This document shows positions 35,592-47,296 of a stretch of DNA of 64,000 bases, piece by piece. The position numbers and the translations under genes were made by a program. Within the stretch, counting starts at the first letter, position 1, and every line of letters starts with the position of its first letter. The notes beneath the pieces are model-generated. The model made no database searches, was not told the DNA's origin, and was given only the letters and a program-made list of their open reading frames with translations. Source of the stretch: Filosporella fistucella (taxonomy: Eukaryota > Ascomycota > Leotiomycetes > Helotiales); the NCBI GenBank assembly GCA_030077755.1, contig JAQJZZ010000008.1, positions 3,472,001 to 3,536,000 on the forward strand. Reading direction: 5' to 3'.

Positions 35592-37044
35592 CTACTTCAA
35601 ATTAGCTTCCAATGATTCGAGACTCAGGCTCAAAGACTGACCGTCATAATAATCATCATCGTCATCAACTTCGGCCAACTGCTCGAAATTGACCTTGTAA
35701 CGGAGAAGACCTCCAATACCACCAAAGCCCTTTACGAACTGGTTACCCTCAGAAGAACGGTCAGATACAAACTCTAGAGTTGCGCCAAAGTCCTTGTATT
35801 TCTCTGCAATCCATTCGAGGAAAGATTCTTGTTGAACCACTTCCATCTCCTGACCAGTCTCCTTATCCATGAATTGCTCTCTGTCTGCAGCCTCTTGTTG
35901 CTTTGTGGTGTGCAATACAATTTGGGTCCCATTGACATCCTTGAGAACCCATCGATTGATCTCCAGATTCTCAAAGACAATCAAAATCTCGACAGCACCA
36001 AGTTCAAGTGCCTTCAAAGTATCTTCAACACCATAGCAAACTCGGCCAGAGTCTTGACTGATCTCCTCAAAGTACTTTCCAATAAGCTTCTTCTCTTGAA
36101 TGAACTTGACGTTGCTGAGAGTCTCAGCGGACAGCTCAATGGCTTGGTTGAATCCGTTCTCTCCACCATAGGAGACATCGACGACCTTGATGACCTTTGT
36201 TTGCAAACGATTGTCAAACAAATCTGACTGGTTCAAATCGTTTTTGAAATCAGCAGATCCCGCCAAGATAATACCAGCCACGTTGACTTTGTCGGCAGTA
36301 ATGAAGTTTTGGACCGCCAATTCGGCAACCTTTCGGACATAGTTGTGACGCTTCTCTTCTCTGAGACGGGCAAAACGAAGAGCGGATTGACCACCACGGC
36401 CGTGCTTCTTTGGTAAGTCGACAGAAAATTTGTGAACCACATCACGGGTGTTTCCGCTCAAAGTTCCGAAAAGGGCTCCGTTACCATCCATGATGATGAA
36501 GCCAAATTTCTGGTCCGACTCCAATAATTCTGCCAGCGCTTCGGTATGGAATTTGTTATCACATAGGTAAAGTGATGTATTGATAGGCTTGAAGGGTTCG
36601 AAATCGATGTTGACCTTTCTTTCCTTGCCCTCGGATGTCAATATTTCACCACAGTAAACAACCAAGCCATTTGGAGGAACTTTATTGTACAATTTGAGTC
36701 TTTGTTGGGTGGAGGTAATTGCAGACAAGACGGATTGGCGATTGACACGCGATTTGATGTTCGAGGCAGTACCCTGGAATTATGAGCGATAGTGGGCGTG
36801 GAGAGGGGTAACAGAACATACATATTCTTCAGCCAACATCTTTGCCGCTCGTGAGACTTGGTCCTTGGGCGCTGAAAGTCGCATGTCAGACCATTTCCTA
36901 ATAATTTCCACATCACAACTTACGGATAATCAGCGAAATCATGGAAGTTCCATTTCCTCGAGCCGCTTCCAGGCGTTTGATCAACTTCTTCACCTTCCAT
37001 ATCTCTATGTTCTTCTCGGCCTCGTTGGCTTGGGCGTCACTCAT
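35592..37044 (-). CDS. SUP45: Eukaryotic peptide chain release factor 1 (eRF1)
   Basis: Three exons (37044-36924, 36871-36822, 36773-35592) encode 450 residues. Introns are 52 and 48 nt. The N domain contains NIKS (62-65) and YLCDNKF (126-132), which read stop codons. The M domain contains GGQ (184-186) in [13 protein letters not shown], which triggers peptidyl-tRNA hydrolysis. The C domain, which binds eRF3, ends in an acidic DDDDDYYDG stretch and a Ser/Leu-rich tail. The ATG at 37044 ([21 protein letters not shown]) matches the family start; an in-frame upstream extension lacks a good ATG. Introns cut the first 57 residues into three pieces. Confidence 0.96.
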
Positions 37045-37879
37045 CTTGGCGGTAGAGCACCCTTCAAGTTCTGCGTATCTTGAGGTTCTTCTGCGATACA
37101 AGCTTGACTCTGCAGCACCAGTGTCAAGATCGATCTTTTCTCTTTGGCAAATGTGACGTGGAATTGTGGGCGAGCTGAACCGACGAAGGGTTCGTTAGCT
37201 TGAATATCACGTGTGCGCTAAGAACTGACGTCGGTCTTGGCTTGTCAATTCTCGGACATGCTCGAGTTCTTCCATTGTTTATATGAGCAGTTATGATTTC
37301 TTTTGGTATGAATGGAATATTGAACATTCATCAATGACTTCCTTGTTGTCACAAAAGCGTCAAAGTTGATGCCAATAATCTCCCACAGCCAATGGTTTCG
37401 TGCTTTAAGTCATAGCCGAGTCACTCGATTCCTTCTTGACTCATCCAAGTAGCTGATGCCTCTTTATGAAAGTCATACTTGCCTTATATGGCGGCTGAAG
37501 TCATTTAGTCATATAGAGATTGCAAATGGAAGGGTCATTGCTTTTGGAAGGTCAGTGAGTGAATGTTAGGTGTTTTGGGATTGCAAATTGCATTCTATTT
37601 ATTTTGCCAGAAAAATTAAACTAATCTGACAGCCGGACGAGAAAACCGCACCATATTCAATAGTTTCAGTTTTTCATGTGATAGACTTCCAGAAGTGAGG
37701 AGTTAAAGGCGGGTGTCTATCTCTACTAGCCTCTGAGCATTTCCCCTTCTTGCATGCCTCCTGTCAATGTCCAAGTAAAGCATGCTGTGGTGGATTAATC
37801 TTGCGTGCAACATTCTGCCGGAATGAGAAACGATGGCGTGTATTTTGCGTTGATACCGTCTTCTCGTAAGTTTCGTTAG
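37045..37879. other. Intergenic, 0.8 kb
   Basis: Upstream of eRF1; probable leader introns cannot be placed with confidence. Nothing else is recognised. Confidence 0.55.
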
Positions 37880-38083
37880 TCACATAATTTGACAACAGCC
37901 ACAACACTTTTCCTGCCGTCTCATACAGTCTGGGCATTTACCTCTCCTGCGATCGTGGCCTTCACCCGCCCATAAAGAATAGTCATGTACGGGAACTTGT
38001 GTATATTGATTGTGATCACAGAGTGTCCACATCTTAGGTCCAGAATGTCCGCAAGTGTATAGTGGAGATTGAGCAAAGCACAT
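37880..38083 (-). CDS. Small Cys-rich protein (67 aa), zinc-ribbon-like
   Basis: A single-exon frame begins at ATG 38083 (MCFAQSPLYTCGHSGPKMW) and ends GCCQIM. It carries nine cysteines, including a YTCGH...LCDH pair and a CPDCMRRQEKCCGCC cluster. Short fungal proteins with a Y-x-CGH opening and distal Cys pairs are common in Pezizomycotina and probably bind a metal; none has a clear role that I know. It lies alone in a desert more than 4 kb long. Its size makes chance possible, but the cysteine pattern argues for a gene. Confidence 0.5.
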   Translation of the reverse strand: MCFAQSPLYTCGHSGPKMWTLCDHNQYTQVPVHDYSLWAGEGHDRRRGKCPDCMRRQEKCCGCCQIM

Positions 38084-41000
38084 ATTGACGCTTGAAATGT
38101 TATCCACGAAGCAAGGTAGGCTGCCCAGTCAGGTCTTGAGACTCTTGAACAAAGTAAAGCTGCATAATTCGGCGAGAAAACGTTGTTTGTTCTGCTTAGC
38201 TTCAATTTGAGCCAAGGTTTGAGAGTGTTGTGGAGAATATTGGGAGCTTGTTTTCCGCTGAAGTCCATATTACGCCAGCCAAAAAGTGGCGAGTTATTTG
38301 TTCAGGTTTGGGGGTTAGATTCACAAGTGATGAACACCAATATTCAAACAGTGAATCGAAATGTAACCTAACTTGAATTCATTCTTAAACCTGTACTGCT
38401 GCTCCAAGTCAGCTGCCTGCTCCCTATAAGGTACGCATGGGTCACTTTTGCCCTTGTTGCTGATACATGGAATTGTGTGCGACCGCATCAGAGTTGCTTT
38501 CTCTGCTTAATTTTTCAAATTTTACCATATAGTGCAAAAATATAACAAGAAATAAACTATAATTCCCCAACCCAATGTAACAAATCTCGTGATTGCGGCA
38601 TCGGGAGCAACGGAACGACCACATAAGATACTTCGAATTTAACTTCAGTCTGAAGGTTGCTCCCGCATATAATTGAAATGAACGATAATGAAGAAACTTT
38701 TTATCATTTGCTGGGATTGCAAGCCCTTACATCAAAAATGAAAATACGAAAATGTTGGCTGCAAATCACTGAAAGGCAAAAACAAGCTTTGCTTGTGCCG
38801 CGATTTGCCATGGATAGACGAATGAACCGGGTGTGAAAGCTTCGCTCACGAAGTGCCACCACCACATTTTCTACCAGCAGCCACATACATTGTGGGTTTG
38901 TCAGCATTTCGTTCTCGGTTTCCTACTTAAATTTAAAACCTGTGTCCAAACCCAAGACCAAGGACGCCCTGCAAGTGGGTATCAAGTGAGTGTGCAATAC
39001 TGTAATATTTCACAGCTCTCGGGGGATGTTATCCGGCCGGTGACGGATTTACCGTCGAAGAAGCAATGCCATCGCCCCCAGAGAGTCACACAAAATAATA
39101 TTCCTATGGTGCCATGCAGCAACTCAGCTGCATGCATGGTTGCCAGACGGTGTGGTTTGCATGCTAAAGAAGGAGGCAGCGGGCAAGTCCACCGAGAAGA
39201 CGGTAACGAGTAGCCCTCCCCCCCTTCCCCCTTCCCCCTCCTTCGGGCTTGCCCACAGCTGGATGTCTCTTCCCCTCCCCAGACCGTCATTCAGCCAACC
39301 AATTGGGTACAGTTTCACTGTATATTCACGTACGATCATCGGACCCTGGACGGAAAGCTGCTGCGGGAGTTTTCACTTGCTCGTGGTGCTGTGTTGGCAA
39401 AAGAATGAGGAGTAGCGTTTCCCTGAGGCGGGAGGTCTAGATTGACCTCAATTGAGCTGCTTCCGAAGTCCAGAAGGGCTGGAAGAATGTCTCGGAGATC
39501 GGAGAATCCAATTTACAGGGTATGTCGAGAAGAAGGGATGAGTAAAACCCGACATTGAGCAGAGTTTACATGCTTCTGAGAACAAGAAACGTTCTTGGTG
39601 AAACACCAATGTCTGTTATCGGGACGGTTGTCAAATAATGCACAAGGGTAGCATTTGATAATGGCGATCTTCGGATGTGCATGGGAAGGCGGTGACGTAG
39701 TAGAGAAGCGGACTGTGGATGAGCCATAAACGGCTTGATAGGACAGTTATTGGGGAAAATGTCTCGCCTGTAAGTAATGATAGACGGTGTCAAAATATTA
39801 TGTATATTGCCTATGTACCTAATTTTATTATATCGAGACCTACCTTGAATGACATTGCATGAGACCTAAACGAAACACATCTTGATTTTACATGCAGAAG
39901 CAGAAAACATTCGGGAATACGTCGAGCTTCATTCCTCAACGGGTTTGAGACAAGAAGGCGGCAAGTACCTTTAGTTTTGTCTTGTATGTTCTGCAGGAAT
40001 CATGATAAACCAAAATGTAAACCACTACGTAGATTCGGAGATGCGTAGAACTGCAGCTACGCCATTCATCGATAATCTTCCTGCCACATTGTTCTCATTA
40101 TTCTAATTTTGTGGCATACTCGTAATTGACTTGCCAGAATTTGGTTCCAGGCAATACCGCAATGATATCAGTGCATCATTACCACCATTTACCAGTTGCC
40201 AAATCAAATTGGTCAATCCAAACTGGTTTTCATGTGCCACTTCCCTAATGGCTAGCATTCAAAGATATCAGATTGATAGAGTTGCCCACCCGGAGCACTG
40301 CAACATTAGTCCGGCATAGCCAACACATAAATGTCGCACGGTTGTAGTCGTACTGCAGGCTGCAAGATTTCAAAGAGTTGATGCCAAGAGTCAGATCCGA
40401 GTGCAAGCCATGATATCAAAAGTTGCCCCTGATTCTTGGGAACCTTGACTGCGCCCTGGACTATTACGAAGCATCGACCAACTCTAACGTCGTGGATTGC
40501 TAAACTGGAACAGCACCCTACTTATGACATACAAATCCTGAATCTGGTGACTTCGTGCCATGACCAAAAAGTTTCGGCGACTTTCGGAAAATTTTATAGT
40601 GATGATGGTGAAAGGATTTTAAAGGGGTCTGGTAATTGCAACGGCTGTCATCGTGGGTTTGCAAGGAGATCAGAAGGTTGGGATCATGACCACAACAGAT
40701 TCCACTTTTTCTGACTTTTCAGCTTCTCACGTTGGCCACTGCTAGTAGACTTTTTTCATAGGTAGTCAAATATATTGATAGATAAAATCACACGTCACAC
40801 TAAGCATTCATAAAGCTGACATATAGTCGCTCCTAGCCCTATATGCATCGCGAGCACTTCCTCGATTTGAATTGATATTACCATATGGATACCGTACCAT
40901 AAAAAGCTTACCTTCACTACCGGATTTGCATTCCTGGGATTTGGTCCGCACCAGTAAATTCTGGCTCTGCAATTGCCATACTGTAATAATAAAATAAATC

Positions 41001-41386
41001 CCTCACCAATTTCCCCAGCTGCAAGCCAACTGCCTCGACTGTCTCCTCCTCCTGTCTGTCCTCGTACCAGGCCAGGCTCGAACTGCACCAGTTGCCCGCA
41101 CCCAGTTGCACCTCGGACAAAAAAAACATAAGGTAAGCTCCTGCCCTAGGTACGACCTTTACCGTACCTACACTACACTACACTACCACTACCTCACCTT
41201 TACTCAACTTAAAATTTCATTCACCCAGAGACCGACCACGATAAATCCTCAAGTTCATATCGCACTTCTACTACCGCACTTTGTCTGCGACATAAGTTTC
41301 CAACCCCAAATTCGACGAGGTCGGGCATTGCCCGCACTGCTTTTGGCGGCTACCTTCTCCCATTGCGCACCCTGCCTACATACACC
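38084..41386. other. Gene desert, 3.3 kb
   Basis: Only short unsupported open frames. It ends with the leader of the HAL4-type kinase, including a (CTACA)3 run near 41168-41186. No repeats with terminal structure were seen by eye. Confidence 0.5.
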
Positions 41387-43026
41387 ATGGCGACGGTCAG
41401 CGCGCCGAGAGAAACCATCATGGCCGAAAAGGCTCAACCATCTCCAGCTCCTTCGCAGACGTCATCAATACGCGGATCTCCAGAGTCTCTTCCTGTGAAT
41501 AGCAATGGCATGGCAATTCCCAGTACTGAGAATCTTAATGGGAACGGAAATGCTGCGCCCCGCGCCGAGCCACAGAAGTCAACCCTTGCACCGCCAGCAG
41601 AGAAACCCTCTATGACAAAGCGTCTCACTCGAATGTTCTCTACGAAAGATGCTGTTAAATCGGAGAGCAATTTAAATACACCTGCGGCTTCTGTCCCCTC
41701 TACGCCAAAATTAGAGCCTGTAAACGTTGCGCAAAGACCCAATCCACCGACCCGCAAAGCATCATCTACCGACAAAACACATATCAAAGGCGACAAAACA
41801 GAAAAGCCCACCACGACGCCTTCAAAAGACAAAAAGGCCGCGGGCCTTCAAAAGGAGTATTTGCGGTTTGTCGTCAATGCAGAAATACAAGGCGGCCATG
41901 AACATCATCTCAAGAGCGCGAAGCGCCAGGAGAAGCTGTCGGACATGCTTCGGAATGTCATCAGCGGAAAGGCGAAAAATAGCGATCATGCACACGAAGG
42001 CGAACAGCAATTATCGTTAATGTCAGGTTGGGTAGATCAACTAAAAAGCGAAAGGGACACATTGGCATCCGACAAGAAAGGAGGACCTAACGCCACCGCG
42101 ACATTGGTAGAAAAGTATGGCAAATGTCAAGAGATCGTTGGCCGGGGTGCTTTTGGCATTGTCAGAATATCCCACAAGAGGAGTGAGACTGGATCCGGAG
42201 AGCAGCTTTATGCTGTAAAGGAATTCCGTCGACGTCCGGAAGAAAATGAGAAGAAGTACAGCAAGAGGCTTACTTCGGAGTTCTGCATATCTTCCTCCCT
42301 CCGACACCCAAACGTCATTCACACACTCGATCTCCTGCAAGACTCAAAGGGTGACTACTGCGAAGTGATGGAATTTTGTGCTGGTGGTGATTTGTACACC
42401 CTTGTTCTTGCTGCTGGCAAGTTGGAGGTTCAAGAAGCAGACTGCTATTTCAAGCAGATGATGCGAGGTGTGGAGTACATGCATGAGATGGGCGTTGCAC
42501 ATCGGGACCTAAAACCGGAGAACCTACTCTTGACGACACACGGTTCACTCAAAATTACGGATTTCGGAAATGGCGAGTGCTTCCGCATGGCCTGGGAATC
42601 GGATGCCCATATGGTTACGGGACTTTGCGGTTCGGCTCCATATATCGCCCCTGAAGAATACATCGACAAAGAGTTTGATGCTCGTGCTGTCGACGTTTGG
42701 GCCACTGGTGTCATATACATGGCAATGCGAACTGGTCGTCATCTCTGGAGGGTCGCTAAGAAGGAGGATGACGAGTTTTATGAGAGATATCTCGAAGGCC
42801 GTAGGGACGAGGAGGGCTATGCGCCTATAGAATCATTGCATCGGGTATGTGGTTCTGTTCTACTTTGATTATGAATATTACTAACAGAATTTAGGCACGC
42901 TGTCGCAATGTCATCTACAGTATTCTAGATCCTAACCCTACTCGCCGTATCACTGCCTCGCAAGTCCTCAAGTCTGAATGGGGCAGAGAAATCAAGCTTT
43001 GCAAAGCAGGTGAAGAAGGCCTCTGA
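41387..43026 (+). CDS. HAL4/SAT4-type serine/threonine protein kinase
   Basis: Exons 41387-42844 and 42895-43026 give 529 residues; the start has a strong context (caccATGGcg). Residues 1-170 are a disordered Ser/Pro/Thr-rich N-terminus (FSTKDAVKSE, STDKTHIKGDK). The kinase domain starts near 245: Gly loop VGRGAFG (about 251-257), AVKEF lysine, HRDLKPEN (from His372), the DFG Asp392, and the APE-equivalent APEEY. YCEVMEFCAGGDLYTLV and the extra KKEDDEFYERYLEGRR insert resemble the fungal HAL4/SAT4 and HAL5 family, which regulates K+ uptake and plasma-membrane transporter stability. After the UGA at 43024-43026 the same frame stays open for 66 more codons (see the separate entry). Confidence 0.88.
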
Positions 43027-43227
43027 CAATACCAGATCGAGCGTGGAACCACAACAAAGTCAAAGGTTTTCAATACTTTAATAAAGGAAGCCAACGCTTT
43101 TGTGGACAAGGAAGCTTGTGCCAAACCGCACAAATTCCAGGCTCATTCAGACTTTCGGTGCGAGGATTGTGGATTCGAGTACCATTATCATAGCGGGGTT
43201 GAAGATCCTGTTCCCAGGAAACCATAA
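43027..43227 (+). other. In-frame 66-codon extension after the kinase UGA stop
   Basis: Reading on from UGA-CAA in the kinase frame gives 66 open codons to TAA at 43225-43227, with a coding-like composition (KVFNTLIKEANAFVDKEA) and a Cys/His segment (FRCEDCGFEYHYHSG). It could be a readthrough extension, an alternatively spliced C-terminus (CTCTGACAATACCAG at 43021-43035 resembles a branch site and acceptor), a decayed former C-terminus, or chance. Confidence 0.35.
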
Positions 43228-43673
43228 ACGAAGTCAACGACATCTTCGGGCGGTAGATTTGCTGGATGCGGGCTGAAGCAAAGGTGTTCTGGCGTTTTTC
43301 TCAAGTTTTTTTTTTCTTTCACGTTTTCATGGGCTTTAGCAATCGTTCGCTCATGACTGAACGGAGCGAATGAAAATTGGTTACAGGATCATTGAAAGGG
43401 GAAGTCAAACTCAGTACCCTAGGTTTTTCATGGTTGACTCACTTCATTTTCTTTCACAAATTTTTTCAATGGAATAGCATGCAAGCGTTGCGTTGCATTG
43501 CGTACATTCGTACGCTCGTTTTTAAGCTCGCCTTTTTCGGTGATGAAGTGCGAGACGAACTTCTTGGAAATAGTAAGTAGGCGAAAGGGTGAAATGGGGA
43601 GAAGGGATTTGTAGATACGGGTTCGGTGATGGGAAGGGAGCCACGTTACCGTACGTAGGATAGAAGCAGAGAA

Positions 43674-43800
43674 TGTAGCTGTGAGCTATGTGGCTTCACA
43701 AGTATTATATGTGCCTGTGTCAAGTGAACGAATTCTTACCACCTTGTGTAGAGGCGAATTTTTATAACCTCATTCCACCATATCTCAAACAGTCCCCCTC
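43674..43800 (-). mobile_element. Possible LTR-retrotransposon remnant (LTR end plus polypurine tract)
   Basis: On the minus strand a polypurine-like GAGGGGGAC (43800-43792) directly precedes TGTTTGAGATATGG, the layout of a polypurine tract followed by the 5' end of a 3' LTR. A TATAAAAA box follows about 35 nt in. On the plus strand the segment therefore ends ...CTCAAACA. The outer boundary near 43674 (TG) is a guess, and no reverse transcriptase or second LTR is present. An 11-bp inverted repeat spans the junction. Confidence 0.35.
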
Positions 43801-43828
43801 AAATATCACAACTTGATGTTTGAGATAT
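43780..43828. repeat. 11-bp perfect inverted repeat around the polypurine tract
   Basis: ATATCTCAAAC (43780-43790) is exactly complementary to GTTTGAGATAT (43818-43828) with a 27-nt spacer that contains the C-rich strand of the polypurine tract. Confidence 0.8.
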
Positions 43829-43962
43829 ACCAGGTCTCAATTAATTTATCCAAATCACAGCCAGAAAAGAAAGGGGTGGGGTTAAAAAAAAGAGGTCAAT
43901 CAAAAATGGCAAAAATCTAACCTCCCAGTCGAATAAGGAGACCGTAGAAAACCCTCCAGTAA

Positions 43963-44032
43963 GGATTTTTGAAGCCGGGTGATTTTATTTTAAAGTTGAC
44001 TTAATCGTCTTGTCAACGAGACCACTACGCCA
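43963..44032 (-). pseudogene. tRNA-like relic
   Basis: The minus strand carries TGGCGTAGTGG (44032-44022), a perfect A-box (TRGCNNAGYNGG pattern), a 6-bp GTTGAC/GTCAAC hairpin where an anticodon arm would be, and GGCTTCAAAAATCC (43976-43963), a damaged B-box. Acceptor ends do not pair, so it is not a working tRNA; a decayed tRNA or tRNA-derived SINE is possible. Confidence 0.3.
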
Positions 44033-45877
44033 CACGTACTTAAACATGGGCGATCCTTATGGCCTGGTTACTAGGGGACTTATTTAGGTATATCGTCCTT
44101 TTGCAAAGTGTAAAATTTTGTTGACCTCGACTCGTGATTGATGAATTTTCATTTTGGGAAAATCCAACGTGGGTGAGGATTGACACCATGACCTTCAGAA
44201 TCCAGCAGTCAGTCTGTTTTTATATCTCCAAATTCCAGTCCGATTCTTCCATATGGGAGAGTGTTTAGATACACATTTGAAGTTTTTCAGTGTATTTACT
44301 TTATTCTCAATGCTTCCAATCTCATAGAGTCGTATGTGGTATTTCTCCACTCTTTCTCCCTCACCACCTTCCTCCCTTCACTCCTGATATATCCTGACCC
44401 AAACACGTCTCTTAATGCCGAAAAAATCATTCTATTCCTAAACTGATATCAACTCTCCTTTACCCACACGCTAAAACCCCGTCCCAAACTCCCCTTTAAA
44501 CTCACAAAGCCAATCTATTGCAGTACCTATCTATCAACTCTTCTACCCACACTCCCACCACCTGTGTATTCTCCGTATAGCGGGGTAAGTGCCATTTCGA
44601 CATCGCTTTTCTTTTCCTATAGATCAGCAGAAGGAAGGGTGTTCAGACAAGGGGTGAGACATAAGGCTACTAAGAGAATAGTTAGGTGAGTGAGTGTGAA
44701 GAAGGAAGTTAGGAGATCAGAAGAAGGGGAGTGATACACAGGAGAAAACGTACGAGAGACAAGTTGTTGGGAATGAGTTTAGGATATAGTTATAGGAGAA
44801 AGATTTTTGAATGATAATGTAATCTTATAATTGTTGGAGATCAACAAGAAGTAGTTGAAGATAACCTCTCCCATCCTTACCACTTCCCTTATTACACAAA
44901 TACTCCATCAATCACTCTATCAAACACCCTTACCTCTCACTAAGTCCAAGTCCCCTTACACAAAAATCATAAATATCACAATCCAATTACTATTTCAACA
45001 CAGTCATACACACAATACCTCCAAATTCAATAGTCCTCTCAAAATAAGAAACAGCATGTTTCATTACTGTGTCGAAGCTCAGACGTAATGTCTAAGACTT
45101 CTGGGAGCAAAAGATACACGTTCTGGAACATCTTCATCTTTTGTGTCAGACATCGTTCGTACTGTCTTACCCTGTCACTATAGCTCCCTCAATGTGTTGC
45201 TGTGGAATATTGGAAAGTGAGGAGAGTTGCTATTGGGATTTCATCCCAAAGATGAGGCTTCCTGCGATGAGAGACGATGCGAATCTCACAAAATCAAAAA
45301 TACTGGATTCATTTGCAAGGTTCAGATTCGATTCATTCAATTCAACTCAATTCCAAAAGTAGCATAATCCAAGACCCATAAATAGAGTACATAGAACACC
45401 AACTACTCCAAACAACGCCCACCTCAAGTTCAAACACCACCGCCATCCACAGGTTTAGTAAAAGAACACGCCGAGGAGAGCATGTTTCCTATAGTAAAGA
45501 ATTAGAAAAACCCTGATGTTTCGTTCCCTCCATCCTACAGCCCAATCAGTTCGTCGGAGCCCTCTCATTCCCATCCATCCGTCAATATGCCTGTATGCAA
45601 TCCAATTCCATTCATCTCATCCCTCATCCCTCATTCCCAACCGCGTCTCCAACCGAATCCCCATATCCCCGAATCTCCCGTCTCCAGAACCCAGCTTTAT
45701 TAACGCCAGTCCAAGCCAGCAAAATATAATTGCGATATTGCGATGGTTGATGAAACAACGAACAGAAAATGTGAATCTGATATTGACAAGTAAAATTCGT
45801 CCATATTTCATGGCCGAGCGTGTACTGGCCTTAGTTGAAAAACCGTTGACCGTCCAGTACAAATAAAATCAAGGGTA

Positions 45878-47296
45878 TCACGAGTGGAAAAGATCCCAAG
45901 CCCGATCGCATAGCCGCATGAATTCTTCCTTCTTCTTTTGTTGACTGTCTGGACTGTCTCTTCCAGCACCAAATGGACCTCGTCGAGTAGCCGATGGACC
46001 CGTTCCAAGTGGTGGGCTTCCACCTTCTTCGTATTCTGCTCTGGCTCTCCTCCTACCGCCACCACTGCGGCCGGCATCACCATTTCTCATGGCATTGCCA
46101 GTCAATGGCGAAGGTGGAGTCGGGGGTTGGTGTCCACCATAATGAACCAGCTTTGGTAGAAGCTCTGGTCGTCCACCTGCGAGCTCAACCTGTGCATCTT
46201 CTGCAGATCTATACTCTCTCGGCCTTGCGGAGTGTGGTGGCTGGTTATTGTTGTGCCCCGGCGATGGGAATGTTGGTCTGGAATTTGAATGTGATGAATT
46301 AGAGGCCGATCCGGAATTATTCTGGAAAAATGAGCCACGACTTGTGTTGGATTCTCGGTGTGCCCCAAGCCCCTCAGCGGCAAATACGTCTGTAATCGGT
46401 GGAAGGCGGTTGCTTGTCTGTTGAGCTGGAACATGGTGAATGTGTGATGTATTAGATAGATTGGAAGGTTGGTTGGCAACGTGTCTGGTGAGAGGATGTG
46501 GTTGATGTCTTCCTGTAAAAGATTGATTAAGTGGTGCAGACTGAATTACTCTCTCATGGGCGAATTGTTCGTGGGATGGTGCAACGATACTCAATCCCGG
46601 AGGTGCCTTTCTTTTCGAAGTGCCAGGTGTTTTCGAACCAAAGCCTCCACCTAACTCTCTTTCTTTCGCACTCTCCATCGGTGCATCACCTGGTTTGGCT
46701 GTTTGTTGTAGCCGTGACTCGATGATATGTCTTTGTTGTTCTCGAACGGAAATACTTCGCTGCAGCTGCTCCCTCATCGTGGGATCTTGAGTGACAAATC
46801 CTGGTGACAAGCATGCCAATCCAACGTCTTGAATACCGAGCCCGCCACTTTCTGCACCTCTCGCTGTCAATTGACCTGCAGAAGGTCTTGATGTGCCTGG
46901 GTTGACACTCGATGTGTTTTTGGAAAGATCAAGCTTTGTTGGGCGACGGTGTCGTGTCGATAAGTCGGGTGAAGAAGGTTCCTTTTTCACGATTATTTTT
47001 GGTGGAACGCCGTTTCGAGACCTGCAGAAATTGCGATATCAGTTATTGTCCTACCGAATAATCAATGAAATTCGCAAAGATGCAACGTACGAAATCGGTG
47101 AGCTCTTTGCTACTGATGCTGAAGATGGACTCCCACTTCCTGTTCTCTGTGCAGTCTGGATTGGAGTACCAGTAGATTGATTCCGCTGCGCTGGAGGGGA
47201 TTTGGATGACGCAGACGGTGCAGAAGGCGCAATGTCGACATACGACGACCTGTCGTGAGGAGCTGGCGATGGAGCCATTGCGATAGCGGTACTCAT
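45878..47296 (-). CDS. Intrinsically disordered protein of unknown function
   Basis: Exons 47296-47091 and 47021-45878, with a 69-nt intron, give 449 residues. The start MSTAIAMAPSPAPHDRS is the first ATG in frame. The protein is rich in Ser, Pro, Gln, Asn and His. More ordered-looking patches are RNGVPPKIIVKKEP across the splice junction, TMREQLQRSISVREQQRHIIESRLQ (a probable helix), and a C-terminal helix KKKEEFMRLCDRAWDLFHS after an RG-rich stretch. KIIVKKEP and the basic-proline pattern would fit a nuclear regulatory protein, but I recognise no family. The conserved-looking N-terminal junction and C-terminal helix suggest a real gene rather than a chance frame. Confidence 0.75.

Larger units (their letters stand above)
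43228..45877. other. Intergenic, 2.7 kb, with a possible LTR remnant and tRNA-like relic
   Basis: No protein gene is recognised. It contains the LTR-like segment near 43.67-43.80 kb and a degenerate tRNA-like sequence near 43.96-44.03 kb (listed separately). AG-rich sequence at 44620-44790 is followed by CT/CA-rich sequence. Confidence 0.5.

Noticed and set aside
39140..39440. Overlapping frames in all directions near a CCCTCCCCCCCTT tract
   Set aside because: Explained by the low-complexity C-rich sequence.
43012..43037. A 26-nt intron (GTGAAG...ACCAG) that would bypass the kinase UGA
   Set aside because: Too short for the spliceosome; kept only as a hint of an alternative acceptor.
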